A DNA stretch of 64,000 bases from Candidatus Aquicultor sp. (GCA_036504445.1 DASXVE010000019.1:62001-126000); one strand, 5' to 3'. Positions 36,602 through 45,872 are shown, numbered from the stretch's first letter. Notes: generated by a model from the letters alone, not told the origin. Made by a program: numbers and translations.

Positions 36602-37099
36602 TTATTCCACACCTATGCCTTCCAATGACAGCAGTCTCTCTTTCCAGCCGCGCTTTCCGCTCCAACCGCCGACGCTGCCGTCGCTCTTTAACACCCGGTG
36701 GCACGGTACTACAATCGGAACCGGGTTTTTAGCCATCGCGTTGCCTACCGCTCGCGCCGCTTTTGGTCGACCGCACAGCGATGCCAGCCCGGCATATGTC
36801 GTCATCTTTCCATAAGGTATAGCTTTAAGGTTATTATACACGGTGCGCTCAAACTCAGTTGCATTGCCGTAATCAACCTGGTAAGCGAATTGCACCGGCT
36901 CTCCGGACAAGTATCTACCTATGGTTGAGATTAGGTCATCCCCTATTGTTTCATCGTAGGCACATGCACCGAACTTACGCTCAATTTCCTGTTCAAGCGC
37001 CTCCTCGGATTGCTGCGGAAAGATGAGCCCGGCAAGCCCGTTGTCGCTCATTATAATAGCGCCTGTTCCCCATTCGGTCGCATACGTATTAAACCACAT
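36602..37099 (-). CDS. ogt: Methylated-DNA--protein-cysteine methyltransferase
   Basis: Suicide DNA repair protein removing O6-alkyl groups from guanine. The acceptor cysteine is C133 in IVVPCHRVL. The helix-turn-helix part includes FERTVYNNLKAIPYGKMTTYAGLASLCGRPKAARAVGNAM with the arginine finger. 165 aa. Its ATG overlaps the uvrC stop codon (TAATG), so the two repair genes are translationally coupled. Confidence 0.95.
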   Translation of the reverse strand: MWFNTYATEWGTGAIIMSDNGLAGLIFPQQSEEALEQEIERKFGACAYDETIGDDLISTIGRYLSGEPVQFAYQVDYGNATEFERTVYNNLKAIPYGKMTTYAGLASLCGRPKAARAVGNAMAKNPVPIVVPCHRVLKSDGSVGGWSGKRGWKERLLSLEGIGVE

Positions 37100-38937
37100 T
37101 AGTTTAATCCCCCAGTTTGTTGAAAATGCCTATGCACGCGTTCGGCAATAATACTTGGTAGCCCCGGCACATTCTTTAGTTCTTCAAGGCTTGCATCGGC
37201 GATAGCGCCCGGTGAGCCAAAATGCTTGACCAGAAGGCGTTTCCTACCGTCACCAATGCCCGGAATCTTGTCGAGCGTCGATTCGACCATCGCCTTTCCG
37301 CGAAGCTTCCGGTGATATGTTACCGCGAATCTATGCGCTTCATCGCGTATCCTTTGCATGAGCTGCAATGCGTCCGAGCTCCTGTCGAGCTTAATCGACT
37401 CGGCTTCGCCCGGCACAAATATCTCTTCTTCCCGTTTTGCTAAACCCACAACCGGAATGTATTCAAAGCCGAGCTCCTGCATGACCGTAAGCGCCGCGGT
37501 AAGCTGCGGTTTGCCCCCGTCGACAATAACGAGGTCGGGCTCGCTGGCAAATGACGGGTCGAACTGGTCGTTATAATGACCGAACCGCCGTTGGATAACC
37601 TCTTGCATCATCGCAAAATCATTGATGCTTACATCATAGTCTATCTTAAATTTCCGGTAATCGCCCTTTGCCGCCCGGCCGTGCTCAAATACGACCATCG
37701 AACCTACTGAGTTGCTCCCTTGAATTGTCGATATATCAAAGCACTCGATTCGCTCCGGGGGCTCAACTAAGCCAAGTGCGTCAGCGAGCGATTGGAGCAC
37801 CCGTGCGGAAGCTTCCTTTTGCCATGAATGGCGAACTACCGACATTATTAGCGCGTGCTGTGCGTTAGCGGACGCCATATCGATAAGCTCGCGCTTGTCT
37901 CCCCGCTGCGGTACCTTAACCGCAACCTTTGTACCGCGCTGAGTGCTAAGCCATTTCTCGATAACATTCATCTCCTCTATCTCGAAAGGCAGAAGTACTT
38001 GTGACGGGATCGACGTTGCGCTCATATAGTGATGCTTCATAAATGCGCTAAGCACGTCTTCCCCGGTCTCGCCTTTATCCATGATAAAGTTCTCACTACC
38101 GATAAGCTTGCCGTCACGAACAATCGATAAGTTGGCACATCCCAAAGAGCCATCGAAGCTCAAACCGACGACGTCGAAATCTTCGCCCGTCTCACTAACA
38201 ATCCTCTGTTTCTGCAACACCAGCAAGGCTGCCTCAAGGCGGTCACGCACGCGGGCGGCACGTTCGAACTCAAGATTCTCCGAGGCCGCGCTCATTTCTT
38301 CTTCCAGCTCACTGATGACAATCTCGGGTTTGCCTTCCAGGAACAATTCCACTTCGCCTATCATTGCCCAGTACTCCTGTTTTGAGATTGCGTCAATACA
38401 AGGGCCTAAACACCGCTTGATATGGTAATTCAAACACGGTGTGCCGGTCGTCTTACCTGCTTTCGAGCGCTTACACGTGCGAAACGGAAATATCTTGCGA
38501 AGCGTATCAAACGTCTCCCGTACGGCACTTACGCTCGTGTACGGCCCGTAGTATTTTGTCCCCTTACGATGCGGTTCCCGGGTAATCATAACCCGCGGAT
38601 AATCATCTCTCCAGGTAATTGCGATATACGGGTAGCTCTTATCGTCGCGATACGACACGTTAAATGCGGGACGGTACTTCTTTATGAGATTGCACTCAAG
38701 CACCAGCGCTTCTAGCTCGCTCGTCGTTACATAAAACTCAAAATCGATAATCCGCTCGACGAGCGCTTTTGTCTTCGGCGTTAAGTCGCCGTTTTGAAAA
38801 TACGAACGCATGCGCGAGCGCAAGGATTTCGCTTTACCGACGTAAATCACCTTTTCGTCGGCATCTCGATAGATATATACGCCAGGCTCGGTCGGAACGC
38901 TTTTTAGTTGTTCAATCAGTCGTGCTTTATTATTCAT
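37099..38937 (-). CDS. uvrC: Excinuclease ABC subunit UvrC
   Basis: Nucleotide excision repair endonuclease making both incisions. GIY-YIG domain (PGVYIYRDADEKVIYVGKAKSLRSRMRSYF) at the N-terminus, UVR motif around EEEMSAASENLEFERAARVRDRLEAAL, RNase H-like domain (ERIECFDISTIQGSNSVGSMVVFE ... DLVIVDGGKPQL), and tandem helix-hairpin-helix at the end (LDKIPGIGDGRKRLLVKHFGS). 612 aa. The start codon overlaps the stop of the Rrf2-HAD gene (ATGA). Confidence 0.97.
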   Translation of the reverse strand: MNNKARLIEQLKSVPTEPGVYIYRDADEKVIYVGKAKSLRSRMRSYFQNGDLTPKTKALVERIIDFEFYVTTSELEALVLECNLIKKYRPAFNVSYRDDKSYPYIAITWRDDYPRVMITREPHRKGTKYYGPYTSVSAVRETFDTLRKIFPFRTCKRSKAGKTTGTPCLNYHIKRCLGPCIDAISKQEYWAMIGEVELFLEGKPEIVISELEEEMSAASENLEFERAARVRDRLEAALLVLQKQRIVSETGEDFDVVGLSFDGSLGCANLSIVRDGKLIGSENFIMDKGETGEDVLSAFMKHHYMSATSIPSQVLLPFEIEEMNVIEKWLSTQRGTKVAVKVPQRGDKRELIDMASANAQHALIMSVVRHSWQKEASARVLQSLADALGLVEPPERIECFDISTIQGSNSVGSMVVFEHGRAAKGDYRKFKIDYDVSINDFAMMQEVIQRRFGHYNDQFDPSFASEPDLVIVDGGKPQLTAALTVMQELGFEYIPVVGLAKREEEIFVPGEAESIKLDRSSDALQLMQRIRDEAHRFAVTYHRKLRGKAMVESTLDKIPGIGDGRKRLLVKHFGSPGAIADASLEELKNVPGLPSIIAERVHRHFQQTGGLN

Positions 38938-40049
38938 AGTAAACCTTGTTGCTTTAAATAATCCATTACCTCGTTAAAATTCTGGTATGGGATATACGGA
39001 ATCCCTTGTTCATCACAGTGCTCGCGCAGCCTGTGTTTTGCAAATACCAGATCCGCATGCTCGGCCGCACACCTGTCGGAGTTGCCATCCCCTATATAGA
39101 TCACGAAATCGGCGCCCTCGCGCTTGGCATCTATAACCGACTTTTTACAATTTGCACAACGATCGCATTCAGGATGCTGGTTGTTAAACTCGATTACCAT
39201 AACGCCGTTATCAAAACGCAGGTGGTTGGAGTGGTGCGCAAGATGTGACAACCCGTGGCGGTCCATTATGCGCTCGATGTAGTAGTCAAACCCGTCACTC
39301 ACTAAATATACCGGTATGCCCGCCTGCCGGCTCGCCTGTACAAACTCGGCGAAGTGCGGATCGATTCCTACGGCATCGACAAATTCTAAAATCTCACCCT
39401 CGCTCGCGTCTACGAGCGCCCAACACCGCCGGTAGAGCTCAACCATCGACATGGAACCGTTGTGATACTCGCGGTCGATATCCGCCCATCTTGTGCCCAG
39501 CCATTTGGTGAAAATGGAATCGGAAACATCTTTTGTGCTGATCGTACCGTCAAAATCGCAAAATATTATGATATTGCGCGGGACAGCGCCTCTCGTGCCG
39601 CGGCTCCCGTTTTTATCGGCAGATTCATCCTGCGGTGCCGGCTCCGAATTTTCAGCGGCACCGGCGACTAAATCAGCTAAACTCGTTTCGCTAAGTTTAG
39701 CGCTGATAAATTGCTGAATATCGCTCCATACCGGCTGGAGCGCACAATTCGTCGCAACGCAACTCGCCCCGTTCTCAAGACAATCACCTATTATAACGCT
39801 TTCATCAACGGCTTGCGCGATATCGAAAAGACTAATTTCGTGTGAGGCTCTAGCAAGTGAAAACCCGCCGCTCGGCCCCCGCCGGGACGTCAGAATCCCT
39901 GCTTTTACGAGATATTGTAGAATCTTCGCGACAAATGTGACGGAGATCTTCTGCGCTGTCGCTATCTCACCGATCTCACAGACGTACCCACGCTTCGCAA
40001 GGTAAAGCGTACTTAATATCGCGTATTCGAGCTTTTTTGTAACCTGCAT
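38934..40049 (-). CDS. Rrf2-family transcriptional regulator fused to a MtnX-like HAD phosphatase
   Basis: One uninterrupted 371-residue frame with two domains. Residues 1-130 are an Rrf2 winged helix (LEYAILSTLYLAKRG, ISVTFVAKILQYLVKAGIL, GGFSLARASHEISLFDIAQAV) with three cysteines at 90, 97 and 102, the IscR/NsrR-type Fe-S spacing region. Residues 131-157 are a Ser/Glu/Gly-rich linker. Residues 158-371 are a HAD-IB phosphatase: motif I FCDFDGTIS (D165, D167), S251 in VSDGFDYY, motif IV GDGNSD (320-325), plus CxxCxxC at C295, C298 and C301, as in MtnX-like proteins. I infer a redox- or Fe-S-sensing regulator linked to a phosphatase. TAGGAG precedes the ATG. It overlaps uvrC by 4 bp and has a palindromic operator upstream. 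I do not recognise this fusion as a described family. Confidence 0.85.
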   Translation of the reverse strand: MQVTKKLEYAILSTLYLAKRGYVCEIGEIATAQKISVTFVAKILQYLVKAGILTSRRGPSGGFSLARASHEISLFDIAQAVDESVIIGDCLENGASCVATNCALQPVWSDIQQFISAKLSETSLADLVAGAAENSEPAPQDESADKNGSRGTRGAVPRNIIIFCDFDGTISTKDVSDSIFTKWLGTRWADIDREYHNGSMSMVELYRRCWALVDASEGEILEFVDAVGIDPHFAEFVQASRQAGIPVYLVSDGFDYYIERIMDRHGLSHLAHHSNHLRFDNGVMVIEFNNQHPECDRCANCKKSVIDAKREGADFVIYIGDGNSDRCAAEHADLVFAKHRLREHCDEQGIPYIPYQNFNEVMDYLKQQGLL

Positions 40050-40109
40050 GCTTCTCCTAGCTTCCAGGCGGTTTACCTAAGCCTTCGAGTGCGCCGCAGC
40101 CTGCCCGCG

Positions 40110-40142
40110 TTTAATTCAGGACTAAATTAGTCCTGAATTAAA
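40110..40142. promoter_or_regulatory. Perfect 33-bp palindrome, likely Rrf2 operator
   Basis: Left arm TTTAATTCAGGACTAA, single central A, right arm TTAGTCCTGAATTAAA: 16-bp perfect arms. The core GACTAAATTAGTC resembles half-sites known for IscR-like Rrf2 proteins. It starts 1 nt downstream of the -10 element of the Rrf2-HAD promoter, so binding should block transcription initiation (autorepression). Confidence 0.8.
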
Positions 40143-40143
40143 A

Positions 40144-40170
40144 CTTATACTTCGTCCAGGCGGATGTCAA
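40144..40170 (-). promoter_or_regulatory. Promoter of the Rrf2-HAD / uvrC / ogt operon
   Basis: Minus strand: consensus -35 TTGACA (40165-40170) and -10 TATAAG (40144-40149) with a short 15-nt spacer. The spacer is suboptimal, which may matter if the regulator also activates by distorting DNA. The palindrome follows immediately. Confidence 0.6.
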
Positions 40171-40182
40171 TGTAAAGGATGC

Positions 40183-40207
40183 CGGTAGGCTGCCGGACAG
40201 CCTACCG
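40183..40207. repeat. Strong hairpin between divergent Rrf2-HAD and surface-protein genes
   Basis: Arms CGGTAGGCTG and CAGCCTACCG (10 bp, perfect) with a 5-nt loop. No T-run follows on either strand. It lies upstream of the -35 of the Rrf2-HAD promoter and about 120 nt before the plus-strand gene. Operator or insulator function is possible but unsupported. Confidence 0.45.
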
Positions 40208-40327
40208 CAAAACGCTACTATCCTCCGTAGTAATGCCGCATAAAATATGCTACTGTATGGGTAATCAAGCCGAACTCATCGTTGTTGCGGCGCACTGCTT
40301 TGTAAAACAATGCATGGAGGAATAATC

Positions 40328-41152
40328 GTGATAAAGAAGCTGCTGGTCTTTTCCTTTGCACTGCTGATTGGCGCTATAGCTCTACAACCGCTGGCTTTTG
40401 CCGCCCCCGTACCGGATAAATTCTACCTCAGAGCTTGGCCTGAATATCAGACCGGGCAGGTATCGCTTCTGGAAACGGTAGTGTACCCGCAAACTACCCC
40501 CCTCCCTATAGAGGTAAAAATAGCAATGCCGGAAGGCGCAACTGTTAACTGGGCCGGCGAGATGCTGGGGCAGGTATCACAAGATATTCAAGCCCAACCC
40601 ACAGTCGTCCACAAAGGCACCTACGATGAAGTAACGTTTGCGCTTACCAAAAGCAGGACCGGACAGGTTGAAACCACGTGGTCGGCCCTCCAAATCAACG
40701 GAAACGACAGGGCGCTCAATTTTATCTGGACACAGCAGTACCCGGCCAACCAAACGATCTTTGAATTCCGCGAACCGTCACAGGCGTCCGATATCAAAAT
40801 GATGCCGCCTGCTGCCACGGTTAATACTTCGTCTGACGGCTCTAAATTTTATGAAACCGCCCCCATAAATCTACCCGTCGGTAAAACGCAAACCTATAGG
40901 GTAACGTATAGGCGGCCGGTAAAGGGCCCTTCAGAGAACGCGCAGCAGTCGCAACCAGGCTCTCAACAGCAATCGCCGCAAGGTGCACAACCAAGCGGTC
41001 CATCAACCGCTACAAGCATCCTGGTCATGCTTGTAGCCGGTCTCATCGTCTTTATGATTTATGCGCAGAAAAGCAACCAACGCAGATTAATGAGCGAGAT
41101 CGACGGCGATACCGATAATACTGCAAACGCTGCAGATACAGATGGTGCTTAG
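40328..41152 (+). CDS. Secreted, C-terminally membrane-anchored protein of unknown function
   Basis: 274 residues. I start at the GTG with GGAGG 7 nt upstream (the frame opens six codons earlier). A signal peptide (KKLLVFSFALLIGAIALQPLAFAAP) precedes a beta-rich domain of about 180 residues (YLRAWPEYQTGQVSLLETVVYPQ ... TQTYRVTYRRPV). A Gln/Ser/Pro-rich linker, one membrane helix (SILVMLVAGLIVFMIYA) and a short acidic cytoplasmic tail follow. The topology puts the beta domain outside the cell. No family recognised. It is transcribed away from the Rrf2-HAD gene and ends 8 nt from lepA, tail to tail. Confidence 0.7.
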   Translation: MIKKLLVFSFALLIGAIALQPLAFAAPVPDKFYLRAWPEYQTGQVSLLETVVYPQTTPLPIEVKIAMPEGATVNWAGEMLGQVSQDIQAQPTVVHKGTYDEVTFALTKSRTGQVETTWSALQINGNDRALNFIWTQQYPANQTIFEFREPSQASDIKMMPPAATVNTSSDGSKFYETAPINLPVGKTQTYRVTYRRPVKGPSENAQQSQPGSQQQSPQGAQPSGPSTATSILVMLVAGLIVFMIYAQKSNQRRLMSEIDGDTDNTANAADTDGA

Positions 41153-41160
41153 CTCTTTTT

Positions 41161-42960
41161 CTACTTTTCTTCTACCTTCAATACCTGCATGAAGGCTTCT
41201 TGGGGCACTTCTACGCGGCCGACCGTCTTCATGCGGCGCTTGCCTTCTTTTTGCTTCTCCAGAAGTTTACGCTTTCTGGAGATGTCGCCGCCGTAGCACT
41301 TTGCCAGGACGTCTTTGCGCTTAGCCCGCACTGTTTCGCGGGCGATAACCTTACTTCCAATCGCCGCCTGAATGGCGACTTCAAACATCTGTTTCGGGAT
41401 GATCTCGCGCAGCCTGTTAACCAGCTCGCGGCCGCGATTGTAGGCTTTGTCTTTCGGCACGATCGACGAGAACGCGTCGACCGGTGTGCCACCCAGCATG
41501 ATATCGAGCTTAACCAGCTCGGTTGCCTTGTAACCCCTGTGATCGTAATCGAGCGATGCATAACCGCGCGTACGGCTCTTGAGCTGGTTGAAAAAGTCGA
41601 GTAAAATCTCGCCGAGCGGCAGGTCGTACTGTAGTTCAACGCGTGTCTCACTGAGATACTGCATATTTTTGAATTCGCCGCGCCTGTCCTGGCAGAGTTC
41701 CATGATCGTACCGACATAATCGTTCGGCGTAAGCACGACCGCTGAGACAAACGGCTCTTCCATGAGCTCGATTATATGCGGGTCGGGCATCTCGGACGGA
41801 TTGCGAATTATTGTCCGCTCCCCGTTGGTTTTCGTAACCCGGTAGGCGACGCTCGGCGCAGTTGCGACAAGCTCGAGATTATATTCACGCTCGAGGCGCT
41901 CTTTAATAATTTCCATGTGCAAAAGGCCGAGAAAACCGCAGCGGAAACCGAACCCGAGCGCTGATGACGTTTCGGGTTCATAAACCATGGCCGGGTCATT
42001 GATCTGTAGTTTTGCCAAGGCATCCCGCAGATCTTCGTATTGACTGCCGTCAACCGGATAGAGACCGCAAAAGACCATCGGCTTTACCTCTCGGTAACCC
42101 GGAAGCTGCTCGGTTGCGCCGTGTTTGGCGTTGGTAATCGTATCGCCGACTTTACTGTCACGCACATCTTTAACACCCGCGATCAGGTAGCCGACCTCGC
42201 CCGCCGAAAGCCCGTTTACACGATCCATCTCTGGGCGCAGCACACCGATCTCTTCAACCTCGGCCACACGGCCGGTCGCCATCATTTTGATTTTGTCGCC
42301 CTTCCTGATCGAACCGTCGACGACCCTAATAAAGACGATTACACCGCGGTATGCATCGAAGAACGAGTCGAAGATAAGCGCTTTAAGCGGCGCATCCGGG
42401 TCGCCTTTCGGCGCCGGGATGTTCTTGACGATGGCTTCGAGAACATCAATCGTCCCCTCGCCCGTCTTGGCGCTCACGCGCAGTGCATCGTGCGCATTGA
42501 TTGCGAGGCTTTCCTCAATCTCTTTAGCGGCACGATCGGGATCGGCGCTCGGCAGGTCTATCTTATTAATAACCGGAACGATCTCTAAATCGTTTTCAAG
42601 CGCTAAAAATGTATTGGCCAGCGTTTGCGCTTCGACCCCTTGAGCGGCGTCGACAACAAGCAGCGCACCTTCGCACGCGGCGAGGCTTCGCGACACCTCA
42701 TAGGTAAAGTCGACGTGACCGGGAGTATCGATAAGGTTTAGGATATACTCATTGCCGTCTTTGGCCTTGTAGTTGATGCGAACCGCCCGGGCCTTAATGG
42801 TAATGCCGCGCTCGCGCTCGAGGTCCATCGAATCGAGGACCTGGTTGGTCATCTCGCGTTCAGTCAGCGTATTCGTAGCCTCAAGCAACCTATCGGCCAG
42901 CGTTGATTTGCCGTGGTCTATGTGTGCGATAATACTAAAATTTCTTATATATTCTTGCAT
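41161..42960 (-). CDS. lepA: Elongation factor 4 (LepA)
   Basis: Ribosome-associated translational GTPase. G1 [16 protein letters not shown]3 DTPGHVDF, G4 NKIDLP, then EF-G-like domains and the LepA-specific C-terminal domain ([28 protein letters not shown]). 599 aa, normal. It begins 1 nt after the murJ stop codon, so the two genes form an operon. Confidence 0.97.
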   Translation of the reverse strand: MQEYIRNFSIIAHIDHGKSTLADRLLEATNTLTEREMTNQVLDSMDLERERGITIKARAVRINYKAKDGNEYILNLIDTPGHVDFTYEVSRSLAACEGALLVVDAAQGVEAQTLANTFLALENDLEIVPVINKIDLPSADPDRAAKEIEESLAINAHDALRVSAKTGEGTIDVLEAIVKNIPAPKGDPDAPLKALIFDSFFDAYRGVIVFIRVVDGSIRKGDKIKMMATGRVAEVEEIGVLRPEMDRVNGLSAGEVGYLIAGVKDVRDSKVGDTITNAKHGATEQLPGYREVKPMVFCGLYPVDGSQYEDLRDALAKLQINDPAMVYEPETSSALGFGFRCGFLGLLHMEIIKERLEREYNLELVATAPSVAYRVTKTNGERTIIRNPSEMPDPHIIELMEEPFVSAVVLTPNDYVGTIMELCQDRRGEFKNMQYLSETRVELQYDLPLGEILLDFFNQLKSRTRGYASLDYDHRGYKATELVKLDIMLGGTPVDAFSSIVPKDKAYNRGRELVNRLREIIPKQMFEVAIQAAIGSKVIARETVRAKRKDVLAKCYGGDISRKRKLLEKQKEGKRRMKTVGRVEVPQEAFMQVLKVEEK

Positions 42961-42961
42961 C

Positions 42962-44605
42962 TTACGTTGGATTCACCCTTGCACGAAGAACTCTTCGCGA
43001 TATCTTTCTAATAAAATCGACCTCTTTTACCCCGAGCAAAAGAGCTACTCCTAAATATGTTACGCCTCCCAGGCCGGCAGCTAGAACTATTTCGAGCAAC
43101 CACGTTATAAATTGCGGCATACCCAAGCCGCCGATACCGTCATAAACCAGGAAGATTACAAAACCTGTCGGTATCGCAGCAACAATGTGTTTCCCCATAG
43201 CTGTAAGAATCGCGCGCGCGCCGATTGTACCGATCTTGTGTCTAAGCACGTAGAGTTGAGCGACGACGGCGAATGTAAGCGCAAGCGCGTACGAAAGCGG
43301 CAAACCGCTCGCGCCGAGCCATCCAACAAACAGGAAGTTGAACGCCACCTGCATCGGGACGCTGATGGCGCCTATGATAAGAGGCGTTTTTGTATCCTGC
43401 AGAGAATAATAAATCCTGGTCAGCATATTGTAAAGTGAGAATGAGAGCAATGCAAATGCAAAAGCGGTCAACATCGAGGCCGTAGTAGCCGTAGCGCTGG
43501 CATCGAATTTTCCATGTTGCAGCGTAAGCGCGATAATCGGCTGGGCCATAATCGCGAGATACACAGCCGATGGGATTACGATAAACGAGGTCGATCGCAG
43601 GCCCATCGACAGCGTGCGCTTGAAACTCGTAAAGTCGTTGCTGTTCGCAAAACGTGAGAGTTCCGGAAAGATTGCCGTGGTGATTGAAACGGCGAAGATT
43701 GCGTACGGGAGCTGGAAAAATGCGAGCGCCTGCATATATCCGGTCGCGCCGCTCGTATACGATTGCAGGAGCATATAGATGATGTAATTGTTGAGCTGCA
43801 CCGTCGCCGCGAACCCGAGCATCGGCAAACCCAATTTCGCTACCTGTTTTACCGCAGGATGGCGAAAATTAAGCGCCGGTCGAAACGGAAGCCCTGCTTT
43901 GATAACAGATGGTATTTGCACGAGGGCCATTGCGATAACGCCCGTTGTCGTGCCGATTGCAAGCAGCAGCAACGCGAGATCCGGGTTGCTGCCGACCAGC
44001 GGTAAGTAGAGACCAAACACGGTCGCAATAACCACAAGGTTGTTCAGGATCGGCGCCGCCATCGGCATTGTGAACTTACGGTGCGAGTTTAACACACCGC
44101 TAAAGACTGCGGTGATCGCATAAAACATGATCTGAAACGCGAACACCCTGAAGAACATGATCATAAGCGGCGTCTCTCTTGCCGGCTCGCGCAGGGTCAT
44201 TAAATGCACAAAAAACGGCGAGAAAATCGCCCCGATGAGGCTTAGCGCTGCGGCCAAGATAAAGATTATGTTGGTGAGGTTGCTGATCATGAAACGGGTC
44301 TCGTCATCACTTTTGTCCTGCAGATACTGCACATATACAGGGATAATGACCGAGCCGAGAACACCGCCCATCAGAAGCTCGAAAATGATATTCGGCATGA
44401 CGTTTGCGGTAAAAAAGGTATCGCTGAGGACGGCACCGCCAAGAGCAAACGCCAAAGCCATATTGCGCATGAAGCCGGTCAGTCGGCTAAATGTCGTTGC
44501 GACCGACATCTTGGCCGTAGACTTTGCTAGAGACGGTGCCTTGTCTGTTTTGTTTTGCGCTACGGTTTGTCCTTTGGCGGCCGCTATAGCATCTTCGTTT
44601 TGCAT
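42962..44605 (-). CDS. murJ: Lipid II flippase MurJ
   Basis: MOP-superfamily membrane protein of 547 aa with about 14 membrane segments. The MviN signature region appears as [43 protein letters not shown] and the later [25 protein letters not shown]. It completes the lipid II pathway encoded in the dcw cluster. An extended -10 promoter lies upstream. Confidence 0.94.
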   Translation of the reverse strand: MQNEDAIAAAKGQTVAQNKTDKAPSLAKSTAKMSVATTFSRLTGFMRNMALAFALGGAVLSDTFFTANVMPNIIFELLMGGVLGSVIIPVYVQYLQDKSDDETRFMISNLTNIIFILAAALSLIGAIFSPFFVHLMTLREPARETPLMIMFFRVFAFQIMFYAITAVFSGVLNSHRKFTMPMAAPILNNLVVIATVFGLYLPLVGSNPDLALLLLAIGTTTGVIAMALVQIPSVIKAGLPFRPALNFRHPAVKQVAKLGLPMLGFAATVQLNNYIIYMLLQSYTSGATGYMQALAFFQLPYAIFAVSITTAIFPELSRFANSNDFTSFKRTLSMGLRSTSFIVIPSAVYLAIMAQPIIALTLQHGKFDASATATTASMLTAFAFALLSFSLYNMLTRIYYSLQDTKTPLIIGAISVPMQVAFNFLFVGWLGASGLPLSYALALTFAVVAQLYVLRHKIGTIGARAILTAMGKHIVAAIPTGFVIFLVYDGIGGLGMPQFITWLLEIVLAAGLGGVTYLGVALLLGVKEVDFIRKISRRVLRARVNPT

Positions 44606-44657
44606 GCCGTAATCCTAATCTTTTTATCGCATCTGGTGTTTTAAAATGGTCCTAAAG

Positions 44658-44666
44658 ATTATAGCA
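44658..44666 (-). promoter_or_regulatory. Extended -10 promoter of murJ-lepA
   Basis: TGCTATAAT on the minus strand, a consensus extended -10, 52 nt upstream of the murJ ATG. The -35 region is weak, as expected for this promoter class. Confidence 0.6.
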
Positions 44667-44722
44667 TAGGTGCGGGAATAATTAGTGAGGCGCCGTATAG
44701 GCGAGCACATGACTAATATGTA

Positions 44723-44751
44723 TTGCAGTACGTGCGTCTATGTGATAAAAT
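44723..44751 (+). promoter_or_regulatory. Promoter of rpsT
   Basis: -35 TTGCAG (44723-44728), 17-nt spacer, -10 TAAAAT (44746-44751), 29 nt before the rpsT start codon. It is divergent from the murJ-lepA promoter. Confidence 0.7.
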
Positions 44752-44780
44752 TCTTGTGTTTTACATGAAGGAGGATAACT

Positions 44781-45047
44781 TTGGCAAATATAAAGTCGCA
44801 GATCAAGCGCATCAAAGTCGCTGCACGCCAACATGATCGTAACAAGAGTTCAAGGTCGGCGCTTAAGACGTACATCACTAAGTTCAACACCGCAGTAGCT
44901 GCCGGTGATCGTACAGCTGCGGAAGCTGCTCTCAACACCGCTGTGAAGAACCTCGACAAAGCGGCCGAGAAAGGCATCATTCACAAAAACAACGCAGCAA
45001 ACAAAAAGTCGCGCTTGACCAAGAAGTTCAACGCAATAGCCAGCTAA
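44781..45047 (+). CDS. rpsT: 30S ribosomal protein S20 (bS20)
   Basis: 88-residue basic helical protein with the family's repeated Lys/Arg-rich helices (MANIKSQIKRIKVAARQHDRN, LDKAAEKGIIHKNNAANKKSRLTKK). It starts with TTG, with GGAGG 6 nt upstream. Non-AUG starts are known for S20, where they serve autoregulation in E. coli. Promoter and terminator flank it closely, so it is monocistronic. Confidence 0.96.
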   Translation: MANIKSQIKRIKVAARQHDRNKSSRSALKTYITKFNTAVAAGDRTAAEAALNTAVKNLDKAAEKGIIHKNNAANKKSRLTKKFNAIAS

Positions 45048-45081
45048 TAGCGGCTGTCTGCTCTACATCTTAATGTAATCT

Positions 45082-45109
45082 AATAAACCGATGTATATAT
45101 CGGTTTATT
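45082..45109 (+). terminator. Terminator of rpsT
   Basis: Perfect 11-bp stem AATAAACCGAT / ATCGGTTTATT with a 6-nt loop, 34 nt after the rpsT stop codon, followed by TTGGTTTATC. Confidence 0.7.
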
Positions 45110-45204
45110 TTGGTTTATCTGCAAAGTGCCGGGTTGCTTAAGGCGCAGTAATAACGAACGATTGTCTGTTGCATGCGGGCCGATAAGTAATACGAAACTT
45201 ATTA

Positions 45205-45233
45205 AAACAAACCGAAACTACATCGGTTTGTTT
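45205..45233. terminator. Bidirectional intrinsic terminator related in sequence to the rpsT terminator
   Basis: Perfect 11-bp stem AAACAAACCGA / TCGGTTTGTTT with a 7-nt loop and a run of eight or more Ts on the plus strand, and TTTTAATAAG on the minus strand. It ends the minus-strand gene whose stop codon is at 45237, and would also catch read-through from rpsT. Confidence 0.8.
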
Positions 45234-45236
45234 TTT

Positions 45237-45872
45237 TTACTCTTTAGACGGAATAATATCGATTTCGAGGGGTACTGAGCGCTGCAGGAAGCCGCCCATA
45301 GATTCGAGGATCATAGTACCGCTATAGGTGCCGGGTTTGGTCCCGATTGGAATATCAAGAGATAGGTTTAGCCACACACCGCGCTCGCGCTCTAGAGGAA
45401 AATTCACCACACTGAACCGTTCTTTCCCTGTTCCCTGGCTCAGATACGCCGAGCCAATAAACGGTGCAATTGTGCCATCGAAGCGCACTGTAAGACCGAT
45501 ATACTGGTTGATTAGATTCCGTATACTAATCACGCGACGCAGATCGCTCGAAGTACCAGTCGCCATTTTTCCGAAGTCGAGTGCGGCCAGTTGATTATTG
45601 GGGAAACTCGAGGCTTCTTGGCTGCGTACCCGTGCTCGGTACACTGTAGGTTTCTTAGCATACCACACATCTTTAGTCACGCCCACGTTAACCCCCAGCA
45701 CCTTTTCAACATTGATCTGCGGTTTATCGCTCACTTGCGTGATCGTCGGACTGGAAGACAGATGATTGGTCATCACTAGCTTTGCGAATACCATAATAGC
45801 TAGAACGGCGAGAGCAAGATACAGTATAACCGGTTGTTGCCCGAGTGCTATCCTTTTTCTATGTTCCCCCAC
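45237..45872 (-). CDS. Membrane-anchored protein with an Ig-like beta domain, function unknown
   Basis: 211 residues. A basic N-terminus and one membrane helix (VILYLALAVLAIMVFAKLVM) precede an extracytoplasmic beta-rich domain. Its last part (NLSLDIPIGTKPGTYSGTMILESMGG) has the 'PIGTKPGTYSGTI' pattern of Ig-like/NEAT-like adhesive domains. GTG start, with GGAG about 7 nt upstream. No family assigned. It stands at the edge of the polysaccharide region and may be an exported surface component. Confidence 0.65.
   Translation of the reverse strand: MGEHRKRIALGQQPVILYLALAVLAIMVFAKLVMTNHLSSSPTITQVSDKPQINVEKVLGVNVGVTKDVWYAKKPTVYRARVRSQEASSFPNNQLAALDFGKMATGTSSDLRRVISIRNLINQYIGLTVRFDGTIAPFIGSAYLSQGTGKERFSVVNFPLERERGVWLNLSLDIPIGTKPGTYSGTMILESMGGFLQRSVPLEIDIIPSKE

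Noticed and set aside
36216-36815. A 199-codon plus-strand frame across the rapZ-ogt boundary
   Set aside because: It runs antisense to rapZ and ogt, both well supported, and shows no family motif or ribosome binding site.
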